Of a stretch of DNA of 64,000 nucleotides, positions 27,245 to 36,798 are shown piece after piece. Numbering within the stretch: position 1 is the first letter of the stretch; each line of letters starts with the position of its first letter. The DNA is from Candidatus Helarchaeota archaeon (GTDB lineage Archaea; Asgardarchaeota; Lokiarchaeia; Helarchaeales; RDOG01). The notes under the pieces were generated by a model. That model searched no databases, was not told where the DNA came from, and worked only from the letters and a program-made list of their open reading frames with translations. Made by a program: the position numbers and the translations under genes. Location: positions 186,001 to 250,000 of the forward strand of contig JAHPZH010000007.1 of NCBI GenBank assembly GCA_019058315.1, given 5' to 3'.

Positions 27245-28651
27245 CTATTCCTCAAGATAAATTTTGTCTAGGTCTATTTTACCAGGATTTATAATGTTTT
27301 TGGGGTCAATAATTTTCTTAATTTTTCTCATTAATTTCAATTCTTCAGGTCTCTCAATTTCTAAATATTTTGATCTTGCAAGACCAATTCCGTGTTCTCC
27401 TGTAACAACTCCCCCTTCATTAATTGCTAAAAGATGAATTTCATCCATTAATTTTTCAAGTTTTTGTAAATGTGAGGGATTGTCTTTTTCAATCGTGATG
27501 GCAGGGTGGAGATTTGAATCTCCAATATGACCAAAAACGATAATAGGCAAATCATAATTAATTGAAAGATCTCTTAATTTTATTAAAATAATCGGTAGTT
27601 TTAAAAGTGGGACTGTAATATCTTCACCTACATATACTCGACTATATCCATCACGGAATCTGGTTGCAGCAACTCCCGCTGAGCTTCTTGCTTCCCAGAT
27701 TTCTATGCTTTCAGCTTTATTTTTAGCCTTTTGAATTTTAACACTTCCCGAATCCTCACAAATTTTATTAATTTTTTCAATTTCTGATTCAACATTCTCA
27801 AAGGTTCCATCAACTTCAAAGAGTAAGATTGCTTCAGCATCTTCAGGAAGTTTAATGTCAGGTCGATCTTTGTTTATCGCAATAATTGCGCTTTTATCAA
27901 GGATTTCAATAGCACTAGGTAGTACCCCAGCTTTAAAAACTTCGGGAACGGTTTTTGCTGATTTTTCTAAATCGTCATAAATAGCCATAATAACTCGAAT
28001 TTCTTGTGGAATGGGTAAAATTTCCAAAGTCATTTCGGTTATAATTCCTAATGTCCCTTCGGCTCCAATAAAAAGATTAGAAATGTCAAAATATGAATTG
28101 TTTATCTTTCTTAAACCAGTATCAAGAACATTTCCATCAGGTAGAACAATTTTTATTTTTTTTACGTAATTTCTTGTAACCCTATACTTAACTGCCCTGA
28201 GACCTCCTCCATTATTTGAAATCGTCCCTCCAATTGTAGCCATCTTACTACTACCCAAATCTATTGGATAGAATAGATTAAATGTGGAAAGATATTCATT
28301 CAAATTCGCAAGAACCACTCCAGGTTCTACGATTACTTCTAAATTTTCTATATCTAACTTCATGATATTATGCATACGAGTAAAATCAATTAAAATTCCC
28401 CCTTTTACTGGAACTGCACCTCCTGTAGTTCCTGATCCAGCTCCACGTGGTGTAACTGGAATTTGATAATTATGAGCAAATTTAACAATATCCACAACTT
28501 CTTTAGTTGATGATGGTCTTACAACAATATCTGGAGAATGTTCAAATTGAGAGACATCAAATGAATAAGTAAAAAGAACGGCATCGTCTATAGAAATATT
28601 GTTTTCCCCGACTATCGGTTTAAGTTTATCAAATAACTCTTGCCTATTCAT
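27245..28651 (-). CDS. FAD-linked oxidase (GlcD / D-lactate dehydrogenase-like)
   Basis: 468 aa, full-length FAD_binding_4 plus FAD-oxidase C-terminal protein. FAD motifs are TPRGAGSGTTGGAVPVKGG, GGTISNNGGGLRAVKY and GAEGTLGIITEMTLEI. The substrate domain has FGHIGDSNLHP and GVVTGEHGIGLARSKYLE, typical of glycolate or D-lactate dehydrogenases. ATG 28651 is chosen because GGAG lies eight bases upstream. It forms a two-gene operon with the CCG-domain protein, so it is likely a D-2-hydroxyacid dehydrogenase complex. Confidence 0.92.
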   Translation of the reverse strand: MNRQELFDKLKPIVGENNISIDDAVLFTYSFDVSQFEHSPDIVVRPSSTKEVVDIVKFAHNYQIPVTPRGAGSGTTGGAVPVKGGILIDFTRMHNIMKLDIENLEVIVEPGVVLANLNEYLSTFNLFYPIDLGSSKMATIGGTISNNGGGLRAVKYRVTRNYVKKIKIVLPDGNVLDTGLRKINNSYFDISNLFIGAEGTLGIITEMTLEILPIPQEIRVIMAIYDDLEKSAKTVPEVFKAGVLPSAIEILDKSAIIAINKDRPDIKLPEDAEAILLFEVDGTFENVESEIEKINKICEDSGSVKIQKAKNKAESIEIWEARSSAGVAATRFRDGYSRVYVGEDITVPLLKLPIILIKLRDLSINYDLPIIVFGHIGDSNLHPAITIEKDNPSHLQKLEKLMDEIHLLAINEGGVVTGEHGIGLARSKYLEIERPEELKLMRKIKKIIDPKNIINPGKIDLDKIYLEE

Positions 28652-28796
28652 GTTCAAACTCCAAATAAATTTAATGAAATTATTCTTAAAATGATTCTCA
28701 TTTTAATAAAATTTAGTTGAGAAAGTGCAGTTTAACAGATATATTATTTAAGGAATAAGAATATAATATCTATATTCCCAAAAAGTGAATTTTAAT

Positions 28797-29519
28797 ATGT
28801 ACCGAAGAAAAGATTCTCCAGTAGAACAACTTTTCAACGAATTAAAATACGAAGGGGAAAGGATAGACCAAGACACTATCCAATTTGTCTCCGAAAGTGG
28901 CAATCAAGTTACAAATCTGTATTTTGATCGATTTGAAAATAAATTAGTATTTAGAGCCATGTTTTATCATGCAGATAGAATGATAGAAGGCAATATTTAC
29001 TTATTTGCTAGAATATTAGAAGAAATTTACAATGATACAGAAATTAGAGATATAATTGAAGATATTTCTCTACAAACTAAATATTTATCTATTAAACCTA
29101 CAATGGATAAACCTGAATTTGGATTTGAGCAAGTTTTATCGACAGATGAATCAACTTTTTTTGCGTATGAATTAAGCTATGAAAATAAGACCCTTGATGA
29201 ATTAAAAAAGGAAGTTGAAGAGAAACTTAATAATTCCTATGAATTGGTTGCTAATATGCAATCAAATATTGGTATGTATATTGAAAAAGCCATAAATTAT
29301 TATCTTAATCGTCCTGAAATAGAGAGAAAATTGTTAGAAATTCGAAAATTAATTTTCAAATCACAATTTTTTGGTAGTATGACCGGTAGATTTGCTCAAG
29401 AACAAAAATATAAAGCTGCAGAATTTAAAAAAGAAGCTAAAGAAAAATTTGAATTATTCAAAGAAGAAAACCCTGATGTTGATTGTGAATCGATAGAAGA
29501 GCTTTTTAAAATGGTTTAA
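28797..29519 (+). CDS. Protein of unknown function
   Basis: About 240 aa, soluble, acidic and highly charged. The first half looks like mixed strands and helices (IQFVSESGNQVTNLYFD, KLVFRAMFYHAD) and the second half like long helices. No family is recognised. ATG 28797 is preferred over GTG 28785 because GTGA lies about eight bases upstream of it. It converges with the RimI-like gene with a 4-nt overlap. Confidence 0.68.
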   Translation: MYRRKDSPVEQLFNELKYEGERIDQDTIQFVSESGNQVTNLYFDRFENKLVFRAMFYHADRMIEGNIYLFARILEEIYNDTEIRDIIEDISLQTKYLSIKPTMDKPEFGFEQVLSTDESTFFAYELSYENKTLDELKKEVEEKLNNSYELVANMQSNIGMYIEKAINYYLNRPEIERKLLEIRKLIFKSQFFGSMTGRFAQEQKYKAAEFKKEAKEKFELFKEENPDVDCESIEELFKMV

Positions 29520-30004
29520 AGATTTAATACCATTTCTAGTGCATCTTCACCATCAGAATAATAACTAATCTTGGTTTTGACTGGTTTAAAATTAAATTTT
29601 TCATAAAAGGATATTGCTGATTTATTTCCTACTCGTGCTTCTAATTTTAATTTAGTAATTTTTTTTTCATGTAATTTTTCAATAGTTTTTTTTAGTAAAA
29701 TTGATCCAAATCCCCTTCTACGATAATCTTTATCTATTACAATTGAAATAATGTGAGCTTCGTTAGCACGCAAGGATGTTATAATCTGTCCTACAATAAA
29801 TTGCTTTATTTCAGCCACTAAATAAATAATATTTGGTATTTGGGCTAATTTTGATAAGGTTTCCATTGAAAAAGGAGATTTAAAGGAGTGAATTTCAATA
29901 TAATATAGTCTATTCATATCTGATAAAGAAACTGTTCTGATTTTTAAGTCGCCAATTTGATTTTGGTTTGAATCGTCTTGTAAATCCATTTCTATATTTT
30001 CCAA
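29516..30004 (-). CDS. GNAT-family N-acetyltransferase, RimI-like
   Basis: 162 aa. It has the acetyl-CoA loop RRRGFGSILL and the conserved strand/helix order SIVIDKDY, KLEARVGNKSAISFYEKFNF and YYSDGEDALEMVL, typical of RimI/Ard1 N-terminal acetyltransferases. The first 20 residues are an acidic, poorly conserved lead. Probably acetylates protein N-termini. It is transcribed away from the downstream membrane protein gene. Confidence 0.88.
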   Translation of the reverse strand: MENIEMDLQDDSNQNQIGDLKIRTVSLSDMNRLYYIEIHSFKSPFSMETLSKLAQIPNIIYLVAEIKQFIVGQIITSLRANEAHIISIVIDKDYRRRGFGSILLKKTIEKLHEKKITKLKLEARVGNKSAISFYEKFNFKPVKTKISYYSDGEDALEMVLNL

Positions 30005-30182
30005 ATTCTTTATTGAATAAAGACTGTATTTTTAAAAAACAAATATACATTTTTATTTTATATATCTTTTATTGCTTTCTTTGATATCTTATAATTGCAT
30101 TTCTTCCCTAACCCAAAACCATTACAAATAATTTATCCAAAATGTATAAATATTACAAATCTCAATCCAAATCAAAGAATTA

Positions 30183-31139
30183 ATGAGGACTATTAGGATG
30201 TTTTGTTTAAGTCCACTAGATTTTATTGGGAGTCAACTAGAATTTTTTCTTCAAACACCAGCTGCAATTGCATTAATGATTGGAACTGTAATGATAATAA
30301 TTACGCTATTAATTTTGAAATTTCCTAAGATAAGACCATACTTCAAACCTTTATTTTGGATTTATTACATAATAGTTTTGATTCCTTATTATGCAATAGC
30401 AGGAATAATCTATGCTGTTACTTTGAGTAAAGTAGATCTCTTTAAATTTTTGAAAGAAAAAAATTTTTTGGAAAAATTTAAGGAAGTATTCACAAATCCA
30501 AAATCAATATTTAATGATATGCGTGTTAATCCACAAAAATATTATATGTGGGTGGCCGTTTATATTAATATCGTCATTATAACAATCGATATGTTCTTAA
30601 TTTCATTTTTAACTCAAAAATTCTATTGTGGTAGAGACTCTATTATTTTTGGAATTTTATCAACTACTCCAACACCAATTGCAGATCCCGTTCAGAGATG
30701 GATTATGAGATCAATTGCAGGCGTCTTCATTTGGTTTCCAACAAAATTCATGATTCATGGACTTGTAATGTTAGTTCATAAGTATGACAATTCAGATGAA
30801 CCACAAAATAGACCATGGTATGATAAAGTTAGGCTACTTTATATTTCATGGGGGTATATCCTGACTGCCGATGGTATTTGGTGTCTTGGGATGGTGATCT
30901 CGTTGCTTTTACCAACTTGGCATGGTATGATATTCACATGGCTCCTTGTTATTCCTTGTGGATTAATCGAATTGGTTTATCAGCAATATACAATTCATTG
31001 TTTATACAAGTTCAAAGATAAATTAACCAGCTGGTTAATTGGATTTATTATTTGGGGTTTGTCAATGCTTCCATTTGCAATATGTACATTTTTACTCAAT
31101 GATTTACTAAGCCCTTTTATAGTTGGTTTATTTAATTGA
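30183..31139 (+). CDS. Multi-pass membrane protein of unknown function
   Basis: 318 aa with about seven hydrophobic segments (about 20-40, 48-73, 118-142, 178-200, 218-240, 250-275 and 282-305) and a positively charged loop near 85-110. No transporter or enzyme motif is seen. ATG 30183 or ATG 30198 could be the start; the second has GAGGACTATTAGG in front. Monocistronic appearance. Confidence 0.7.
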   Translation: MRTIRMFCLSPLDFIGSQLEFFLQTPAAIALMIGTVMIIITLLILKFPKIRPYFKPLFWIYYIIVLIPYYAIAGIIYAVTLSKVDLFKFLKEKNFLEKFKEVFTNPKSIFNDMRVNPQKYYMWVAVYINIVIITIDMFLISFLTQKFYCGRDSIIFGILSTTPTPIADPVQRWIMRSIAGVFIWFPTKFMIHGLVMLVHKYDNSDEPQNRPWYDKVRLLYISWGYILTADGIWCLGMVISLLLPTWHGMIFTWLLVIPCGLIELVYQQYTIHCLYKFKDKLTSWLIGFIIWGLSMLPFAICTFLLNDLLSPFIVGLFN

Positions 31140-31297
31140 AAATTATTATTATGAATTTTTTATCAAAAATTGAAGTATTTATTTAAATTTTTTAAATTAA
31201 ATTTTAACTTTATTCATGAAGTATTAATACTAGGAAGAAATTTTAAAGATAAAAGAATTAAACAAATAATTTATGTTGAATTTGTAAGGAAAAACCA

Positions 31298-32380
31298 ATG
31301 AAAATCGTTGAAAAAGATTTAAAGAAAGGAGAAATAACTCTTATAATAGAGAATTTAAATGATCTTTGGCATCTTTATAACATAATTCGACCAGATGATA
31401 TTATATATGCAAAAACATTGAGAAGATTCCGAGGAGACGAAGATTCTTTAAGATCCGATCGCGGAGAACGAATACCAGTTTATTTAGGGATAAAAGTTGA
31501 AGAATTTAATTTTCATCCCTTTTCAAATCGTTTGAGAATCAAAGGAATTATTATCGATGGACCCGATGATCTTGTTTCCCTTCATTCTTATCACACTCTT
31601 AATGTGGAAGTGCATACAGAACTTCGGATTATAAAAGGGTATTGGGAAAGTTTTGTTTTAAAGCGGATTGAAATGGCTGAAACTTCATCAACCCAGCCAG
31701 AGATTTTAATCTTAATACTTGATAAAGGTGATGCCTATTTTGCCAAAGCAACAGAAATAGGTTATAAAAAAATCGCCACAATAACTGCAAATATACCTGG
31801 AAAAAGATTCAAAGTCGACTATTATGATAAAGCTGTAGAAGATTTTTTTATTTCATTACTAAAATTAATTAATGAAAATATATCCAATGGAAATATTGAT
31901 GCAATAATTATTGCAGGACCTGGTTTTACTAAAGATCATTTCATAAAATTCTTAAAAGAAAAAGATCCAAAACTTGCGTCTACTGTACAAGTTGTTGATG
32001 CGAGTAATTCGGGGAAAAATGGGGTAATAGAAGTCATACGGAAGGGAGACACTATAAAATCTATCAAAGAAATGCGAATCACAAAGGAAGCCGAACTAGT
32101 TCAAGAATTTTTAAAAAGATTAGGTAAAAATAAGCGAAATATTGCTTATGGAATAGAAGAGATTGAGAATGCAAAAAATTATGGAGCAATTGAAACACTT
32201 CTAATAACGGATAAATTGTTAAGAATTGATAATGTAGAAAAAAGGAAAGAATTGGATGCTCTATTAAAAGAAATTGAAAAATTAGGTGGAAAAATTGTCA
32301 TAATAAGTTCATTACATTCTGCTGGTGAACAATTAGAATCGTTTAATTCTATGGCTGCCCTATTACGTTTCGAAATATAA
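31298..32380 (+). CDS. pelA: mRNA surveillance protein Pelota
   Basis: 360 aa, full length. The N-terminal Sm-like domain runs KGEITLIIENLNDLWHLYNI and IKVEEFNFHPFSNRLRIKGI. The eRF1-like middle domain has ILILDKGDAYFA and IIAGPGFTKDHF. The C-terminal domain ends VVIISSLHSAGEQL-type (here KIVIISSLHSAGEQLESF). Pelota recognises stalled ribosomes and recruits ABCE1 for splitting. The gene is 38 nt upstream of the radical SAM gene on the same strand. Confidence 0.95.
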   Translation: MKIVEKDLKKGEITLIIENLNDLWHLYNIIRPDDIIYAKTLRRFRGDEDSLRSDRGERIPVYLGIKVEEFNFHPFSNRLRIKGIIIDGPDDLVSLHSYHTLNVEVHTELRIIKGYWESFVLKRIEMAETSSTQPEILILILDKGDAYFAKATEIGYKKIATITANIPGKRFKVDYYDKAVEDFFISLLKLINENISNGNIDAIIIAGPGFTKDHFIKFLKEKDPKLASTVQVVDASNSGKNGVIEVIRKGDTIKSIKEMRITKEAELVQEFLKRLGKNKRNIAYGIEEIENAKNYGAIETLLITDKLLRIDNVEKRKELDALLKEIEKLGGKIVIISSLHSAGEQLESFNSMAALLRFEI

Positions 32381-32418
32381 GAATTTTTATTATTTAATTT
32401 AAATCTAGGTTATTTTAT

Positions 32419-33726
32419 ATGGAAAAAAGTCTTGTTCTTAACATTTCAAATTTTCTTCCCATTTTTGGTCAAATTAAAGATCAAATGAAATTCATAATTC
32501 AAGATTTATTAGAAGGTAGTATACAAACTAAAGACTTTGTTAATTATCTTAAGAAAAGATTTCAACAAAAAAATTTGCAAATTGAGGTATTATCAAACGA
32601 GAAAAATGAAATTTTGGTAAAAATTGAGTCAATATATGATTTACCAGAAAAAGATGAAATTAAAAGACATATAAAAAACTATTTTTCTTTCGAAATAGGT
32701 GAAACTCTAATTAATAAATATACAGGGAGGAAAATCATATATATAACAAAACAATCTGGAATCCCTTTAATTGGAAATTTAGCTTTTGGTATCTTACTTC
32801 ATAATACAAACATCATTGAAATACGTCCAGTAACTGGATGTCCCCTACAATGTATTTTTTGCTCTGTAGATGAGGGAAAGAATTCTAAAATGGTTATCGA
32901 TTATATCGTTGAACCAAACTACCTAATTGAGCAAATGCAAAAAATCATTAAATTTCTAGGTCAAAATCAATTAGAAGCTCATATTTCTGCTCAGGGTGAA
33001 CCTACGATTTATCCTCATTTAGTTGAATTAATTTCAAAATTATCCAAACTTCCTGGAATCCAAACTATATCAATTCAGACCAATGGAGTACCACTAACTG
33101 AAACTTATGTAGATAAACTTGAAAAAGCAGGTCTAACTCGAATTAATCTCTCAATTAATTCTTTGGATCCAAAAAAATCAAAATTATTAGCAAATTCGGC
33201 CAGTTATGATATAGAACACATAAAAAAGATTGCGGAATATATCGCAAAAAGTAAGATTGATTTAATTTTAACTCCCATTTTAGTTCCTGGTAAAAATGAA
33301 GAAGATATTGATGAAATTATAAGATTTTCTAAAAAAATTGGAGCTGGTAAAAATTGTCCACCCTTAGGCATTCAAAATTACTTGATTTATCAATTTGGAA
33401 GAAAAGTGCCAAAATGTAAACCGTTAAGCTGGAAAGAATTTTATGATTATCTGAGAAAGTTGGAAAATAAACATAATTTAAAACATTTAGTTTTAAATAA
33501 GAAGGATTTTAACATTCATAGGCGAAAAAATCCTCAAAAACCTTTTTCTAAAGGTCAAATTATAGATCTTAAAATCATCACACAAGGAAGACGAAAAAAT
33601 CAAATGTTGGGCATAAAAGCGGGAAGAACAATTCAAATTATTAAGACAAATAAAAAAATTGGAGAAAAAATTAAAGTAAGAATAATTAAGACTGAAAGAA
33701 ATATTATTGTGGCTGAGCCTATTTAA
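32419..33726 (+). CDS. Radical SAM protein with C-terminal TRAM-like domain (COG2100 type)
   Basis: 435 aa. Radical SAM cysteines are in CPLQCIFC (C141, C145, C148). The rest of the partial TIM barrel shows AQGEPTIYP, IQTNGVPL, LSINSLDP and LTPILVPG. The last 60 residues (GRRKNQMLGIKAGRTIQII onward) resemble a TRAM-like beta barrel. The first 130 residues are specific to this archaeal family. Possibly an RNA-modifying or methylthiotransferase-like enzyme; the substrate is unknown. It follows pelA closely. Confidence 0.85.
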   Translation: MEKSLVLNISNFLPIFGQIKDQMKFIIQDLLEGSIQTKDFVNYLKKRFQQKNLQIEVLSNEKNEILVKIESIYDLPEKDEIKRHIKNYFSFEIGETLINKYTGRKIIYITKQSGIPLIGNLAFGILLHNTNIIEIRPVTGCPLQCIFCSVDEGKNSKMVIDYIVEPNYLIEQMQKIIKFLGQNQLEAHISAQGEPTIYPHLVELISKLSKLPGIQTISIQTNGVPLTETYVDKLEKAGLTRINLSINSLDPKKSKLLANSASYDIEHIKKIAEYIAKSKIDLILTPILVPGKNEEDIDEIIRFSKKIGAGKNCPPLGIQNYLIYQFGRKVPKCKPLSWKEFYDYLRKLENKHNLKHLVLNKKDFNIHRRKNPQKPFSKGQIIDLKIITQGRRKNQMLGIKAGRTIQIIKTNKKIGEKIKVRIIKTERNIIVAEPI

Positions 33727-33923
33727 TATATAAAATAAGAAAAAATTCATTTTTTTATTTCATTATTTTAAATTACAATAGTTTTAATAATAATAATATA
33801 CATTTATATGTCTATACAATAAACATGTTAAATTTTTTAATTTATTACTCAATTACATTTATTTCTATTTTATTGCGCATTGGAGATGAAATTAAAAAAG
33901 ATTTAAAAATATGAGGCAAGATA

Positions 33924-34670
33924 ATGATGAGTCAAACACATATGGAAGATATAAGGTTCAGATTAAGAGCAATTGAGCTTTTAAAGCTATTAAAGAAAAA
34001 ATATACTTATGAAGAATTGAGTAAGCTTACTAATTTACCAATTACTGTATTAAATAGATATGTGCGAGGTCATGTTATTCCGAGTACTGATCGTGCAAAT
34101 AAATTGTTAAAGATTTTTGAAAAAAAGTATAATTTACCAAAAGAAATTCAAGCAAGAATTAAAATCAATGATGACGGTTCCTTTGATAATTCTAACATTC
34201 TAACAGATATTTTACTCTTGCGAATGATTTCTAGATTAATAGTACAAAAATTTAGTAATTTAAAAGTAAATAAAATTTTAACTGCTGCTGTTGATGGGAT
34301 TCCATTAGCAGCTTTAGTTGCTAATGAATTAGGAGTAGATTTAATAGTTGCGAAATCTAATAAAGAAGTTGGAATCACGAAATATATTGAAGAAAGTTAT
34401 TCTCCAAGTAGTTCCCGTGTATTAACCACTTTATTTCTGCCTAAACAAGCAGTTTCTAATAAAGACAAAGTATTAATAATAGATGATGTTATCAGGACTG
34501 GCAGAACTGAACTAGCTCTAGTTAATTTATGTCGAAAAGGAGGGGCGGATGTTATGGGTCTATTTAATATAATCGCAATAGGCAAGAAATGGGAAAAAAA
34601 TTTGAAATTTGATAAAAGTGAAAATATTATAGTTGATACATTAATAAAAATACCAGAACCATCTAGCTAA
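33924..34670 (+). CDS. HTH-phosphoribosyltransferase transcription regulator, GfcR-like
   Basis: 248 aa. Residues about 26-60 form a helix-turn-helix (YEELSKLTNLPITVLNRYVR). The rest is a type I phosphoribosyltransferase fold with the PRPP loop VLIIDDVIRTGRTE at 183-196. In haloarchaea GfcR of this architecture controls sugar catabolism; other archaea use similar proteins for purine or pyrimidine control. Target genes here are unknown. The start is ATG 33924 or 33927, with GAGG about 10 nt upstream. It converges with mtnA with an 8-nt overlap. Confidence 0.87.
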   Translation: MMSQTHMEDIRFRLRAIELLKLLKKKYTYEELSKLTNLPITVLNRYVRGHVIPSTDRANKLLKIFEKKYNLPKEIQARIKINDDGSFDNSNILTDILLLRMISRLIVQKFSNLKVNKILTAAVDGIPLAALVANELGVDLIVAKSNKEVGITKYIEESYSPSSSRVLTTLFLPKQAVSNKDKVLIIDDVIRTGRTELALVNLCRKGGADVMGLFNIIAIGKKWEKNLKFDKSENIIVDTLIKIPEPSS

Positions 34671-35688
34671 AAAGTTTAGGAATATTTTCTATATATGGTG
34701 GATAAATCACTTTTTTTTCCGTTATTATCGCTGTAACTAATTCGGGAGGGGTCATATCAAATGCTATATTCTCTACTTGGACTCCTTCGGGAACTATTCG
34801 GGTTTTACCACAATAAGTGACTTCCTTTGCGTCTCTATTTTCAATAATTACCTCTTGATAAGATTTTTCCATATCAATTGTCGATAAGGGTGCTGCAACA
34901 TAAAATGGGATTTTATGATAGTTTGCTAAGACAGCCACTGAATATGTCCCAATTTTATTAAAAACATGACCAGTTTTAACAATTCGATCTGCTCCCACAA
35001 CTATTTTATTAATTTTTTGTTGAGACATCAAAAATCCTGCTGTATTATCAGAAATAACTTTTACTGGAATACCTTCATAATTTAACTCAAAGGCTGTAAG
35101 TTTTGCACCTTGTAATCTAGGTCTTGTCTCATCAGCAATAACTTGTATTTTTTTATTATTTTCCCAAGCAGCTCGGATTACTCCTAATGCTGTTCCATAT
35201 TCCACAGTAGCTAAACCTCCAGCGTTACAGTGAGTTAATACTGTATCGCCAACATCAATTAATTTTTCCCCATTTGCCCCCATTTTCTTATTAATTTCAA
35301 TATCTTCCTCCCTAATCTTTAGAGCTTCTTGAATAATTTTATCCCTTTTTTGATCGTATGGTAAATCTGATTGAGTAATTTTTCCGATTCTTTTTATGGC
35401 CCAGAATAAGTTAACTGCTGTAGGTCGTGTTTTAGCTAAACGATCTGATGCTGTCTTCATAACTTCCATAAAATTTTTTTCTGTTGTGGATTGAGCGGCT
35501 AAAGCTAAACCAAGAGCTGCAGCGGCTCCAATAGCAGGCGCACCTCGAATTGTCATAATTTCTATAGCAACTGCTACTTTCTCATAGGTATCGTATTCCT
35601 TGTATACTAATTCATTAGGGAGAGCATTCTGATCAATCATAATCACTTTTCCATCTTTCCAATCAATAGTAACCAGCCTTTTTTTCAT
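34663..35688 (-). CDS. mtnA: Methylthioribose-1-phosphate isomerase-like protein
   Basis: 341 aa of the eIF2B-alpha/MtnA superfamily. It has RGAPAIGAAAALG, THCNAGGLATVEYGTALGVI (catalytic Cys about C154), the acid residue in VVGADRI and NKIGTYSVAVLA. These fit the MTR-1-P isomerase branch of methionine salvage. Related archaeal ribose-1,5-bisphosphate isomerases share the fold, so the substrate is not certain. ATG 35688 is chosen, with GAGTTGAA just upstream; a TTG-led frame opens at 35709. Confidence 0.87.
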   Translation of the reverse strand: MKKRLVTIDWKDGKVIMIDQNALPNELVYKEYDTYEKVAVAIEIMTIRGAPAIGAAAALGLALAAQSTTEKNFMEVMKTASDRLAKTRPTAVNLFWAIKRIGKITQSDLPYDQKRDKIIQEALKIREEDIEINKKMGANGEKLIDVGDTVLTHCNAGGLATVEYGTALGVIRAAWENNKKIQVIADETRPRLQGAKLTAFELNYEGIPVKVISDNTAGFLMSQQKINKIVVGADRIVKTGHVFNKIGTYSVAVLANYHKIPFYVAAPLSTIDMEKSYQEVIIENRDAKEVTYCGKTRIVPEGVQVENIAFDMTPPELVTAIITEKKVIYPPYIENIPKLFS

Positions 35689-35763
35689 AATATTCAACTC
35701 AATATTCAAAGAATTTTTGTAGAGGATATAACTCTTTAAAATTTATTGATCTTAAATATTTTT

Positions 35764-36645
35764 ATGAAATTAATTGAACAAAAATCAATTGACATACCCA
35801 CAGAGAATATCGACTTAAAAATTCCTTCTGATACCATAGGAATAGATATGGGGCAAACACTTACAAAAATCGCATATATAAAAGAGAATCAACTTAATCT
35901 GATTTTAATATCGACTCCATCCGATGATACCACAATAAAAGATTGGTTAAAATCTAAAATAGGAATTTTTAAAAAATATAATTTTACAGGTGGTAGGGCA
36001 TTCAATATTTATAAGGATTTTTCGCAGAATTTTGAAGCAAATTTAATAAAAGAATTTGAAATAAATGGAAAAGGCATTGAAATTTTATTTTTATTAAATA
36101 AAAAACAATCATTATCACGTTCTCTTATTATATCAATAGGAACAGGGACATCAATCACATTAAAAAAAGAAAATAATGTAAAGCATTTAGGAGGTTCTGC
36201 TTTAGGAGGAGGGCTCTTTATGGGTTTAATTAAGTTTTTTTATAATATAGATGATTATCAAGAAGCTATAAAACTCTCAAAATTTGGTAATAGATATAAT
36301 GTTGATTTAAAAGTTTCTGATATTTACGATCCAGAAGATAATAGAGTTGATTATATTTTTAGAGAATTTACTGCTGCATCTTTAGCGAAATTAGAAAAAA
36401 AATCAGCTTTAAAGGAGGATGTCATTAATTCAATAATATGCTTAATAGGGGAAAATCTTGGAATAATCACAAATTTAATAGCTGATAATAATAATATCAA
36501 AAATCTTGTTTTTAGTGGGGGTTTTCTTAAAAATAATAAAGTATTAAGAAATATTTTACTAACCCTTTGTCAATTTAATAAAAAAAAGGCGATTTTTTTA
36601 AAAAATTCGGAATTTTGTGGTGCAATTGGAGCTTTATTCAACTAA
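35764..36645 (+). CDS. Type II (Fumble-like) pantothenate kinase
   Basis: About 293 aa. ASKHA-fold kinase with phosphate-1 motif GIDMGQTLTK (26-35), a probable catalytic-region EFEING (about 97-102), SIGTGTSI (124-131), HLGGSALGGGLFMGL (141-155) and VFSGGFL near the C-terminus. This is the eukaryote/staphylococcal type II PanK pattern. It would phosphorylate pantothenate for CoA synthesis. ATG 35764 is preferred over TTG 35746. It is divergent from mtnA. Most archaea are known for the pantoate kinase route instead. Confidence 0.82.
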   Translation: MKLIEQKSIDIPTENIDLKIPSDTIGIDMGQTLTKIAYIKENQLNLILISTPSDDTTIKDWLKSKIGIFKKYNFTGGRAFNIYKDFSQNFEANLIKEFEINGKGIEILFLLNKKQSLSRSLIISIGTGTSITLKKENNVKHLGGSALGGGLFMGLIKFFYNIDDYQEAIKLSKFGNRYNVDLKVSDIYDPEDNRVDYIFREFTAASLAKLEKKSALKEDVINSIICLIGENLGIITNLIADNNNIKNLVFSGGFLKNNKVLRNILLTLCQFNKKKAIFLKNSEFCGAIGALFN

Positions 36646-36798
36646 TATTTCAGCGTAATATATTCCTTGTAAAATTAGAATTCAAGATTTTCTTAATTAT
36701 TCATAAAGAGTTATAAAGCTTTAAATTAGACCTAATTTTTAATATCTAATACCTTTTTTTTCTTATAATATATTGACAAGAGTTTGGGATGATAATGA

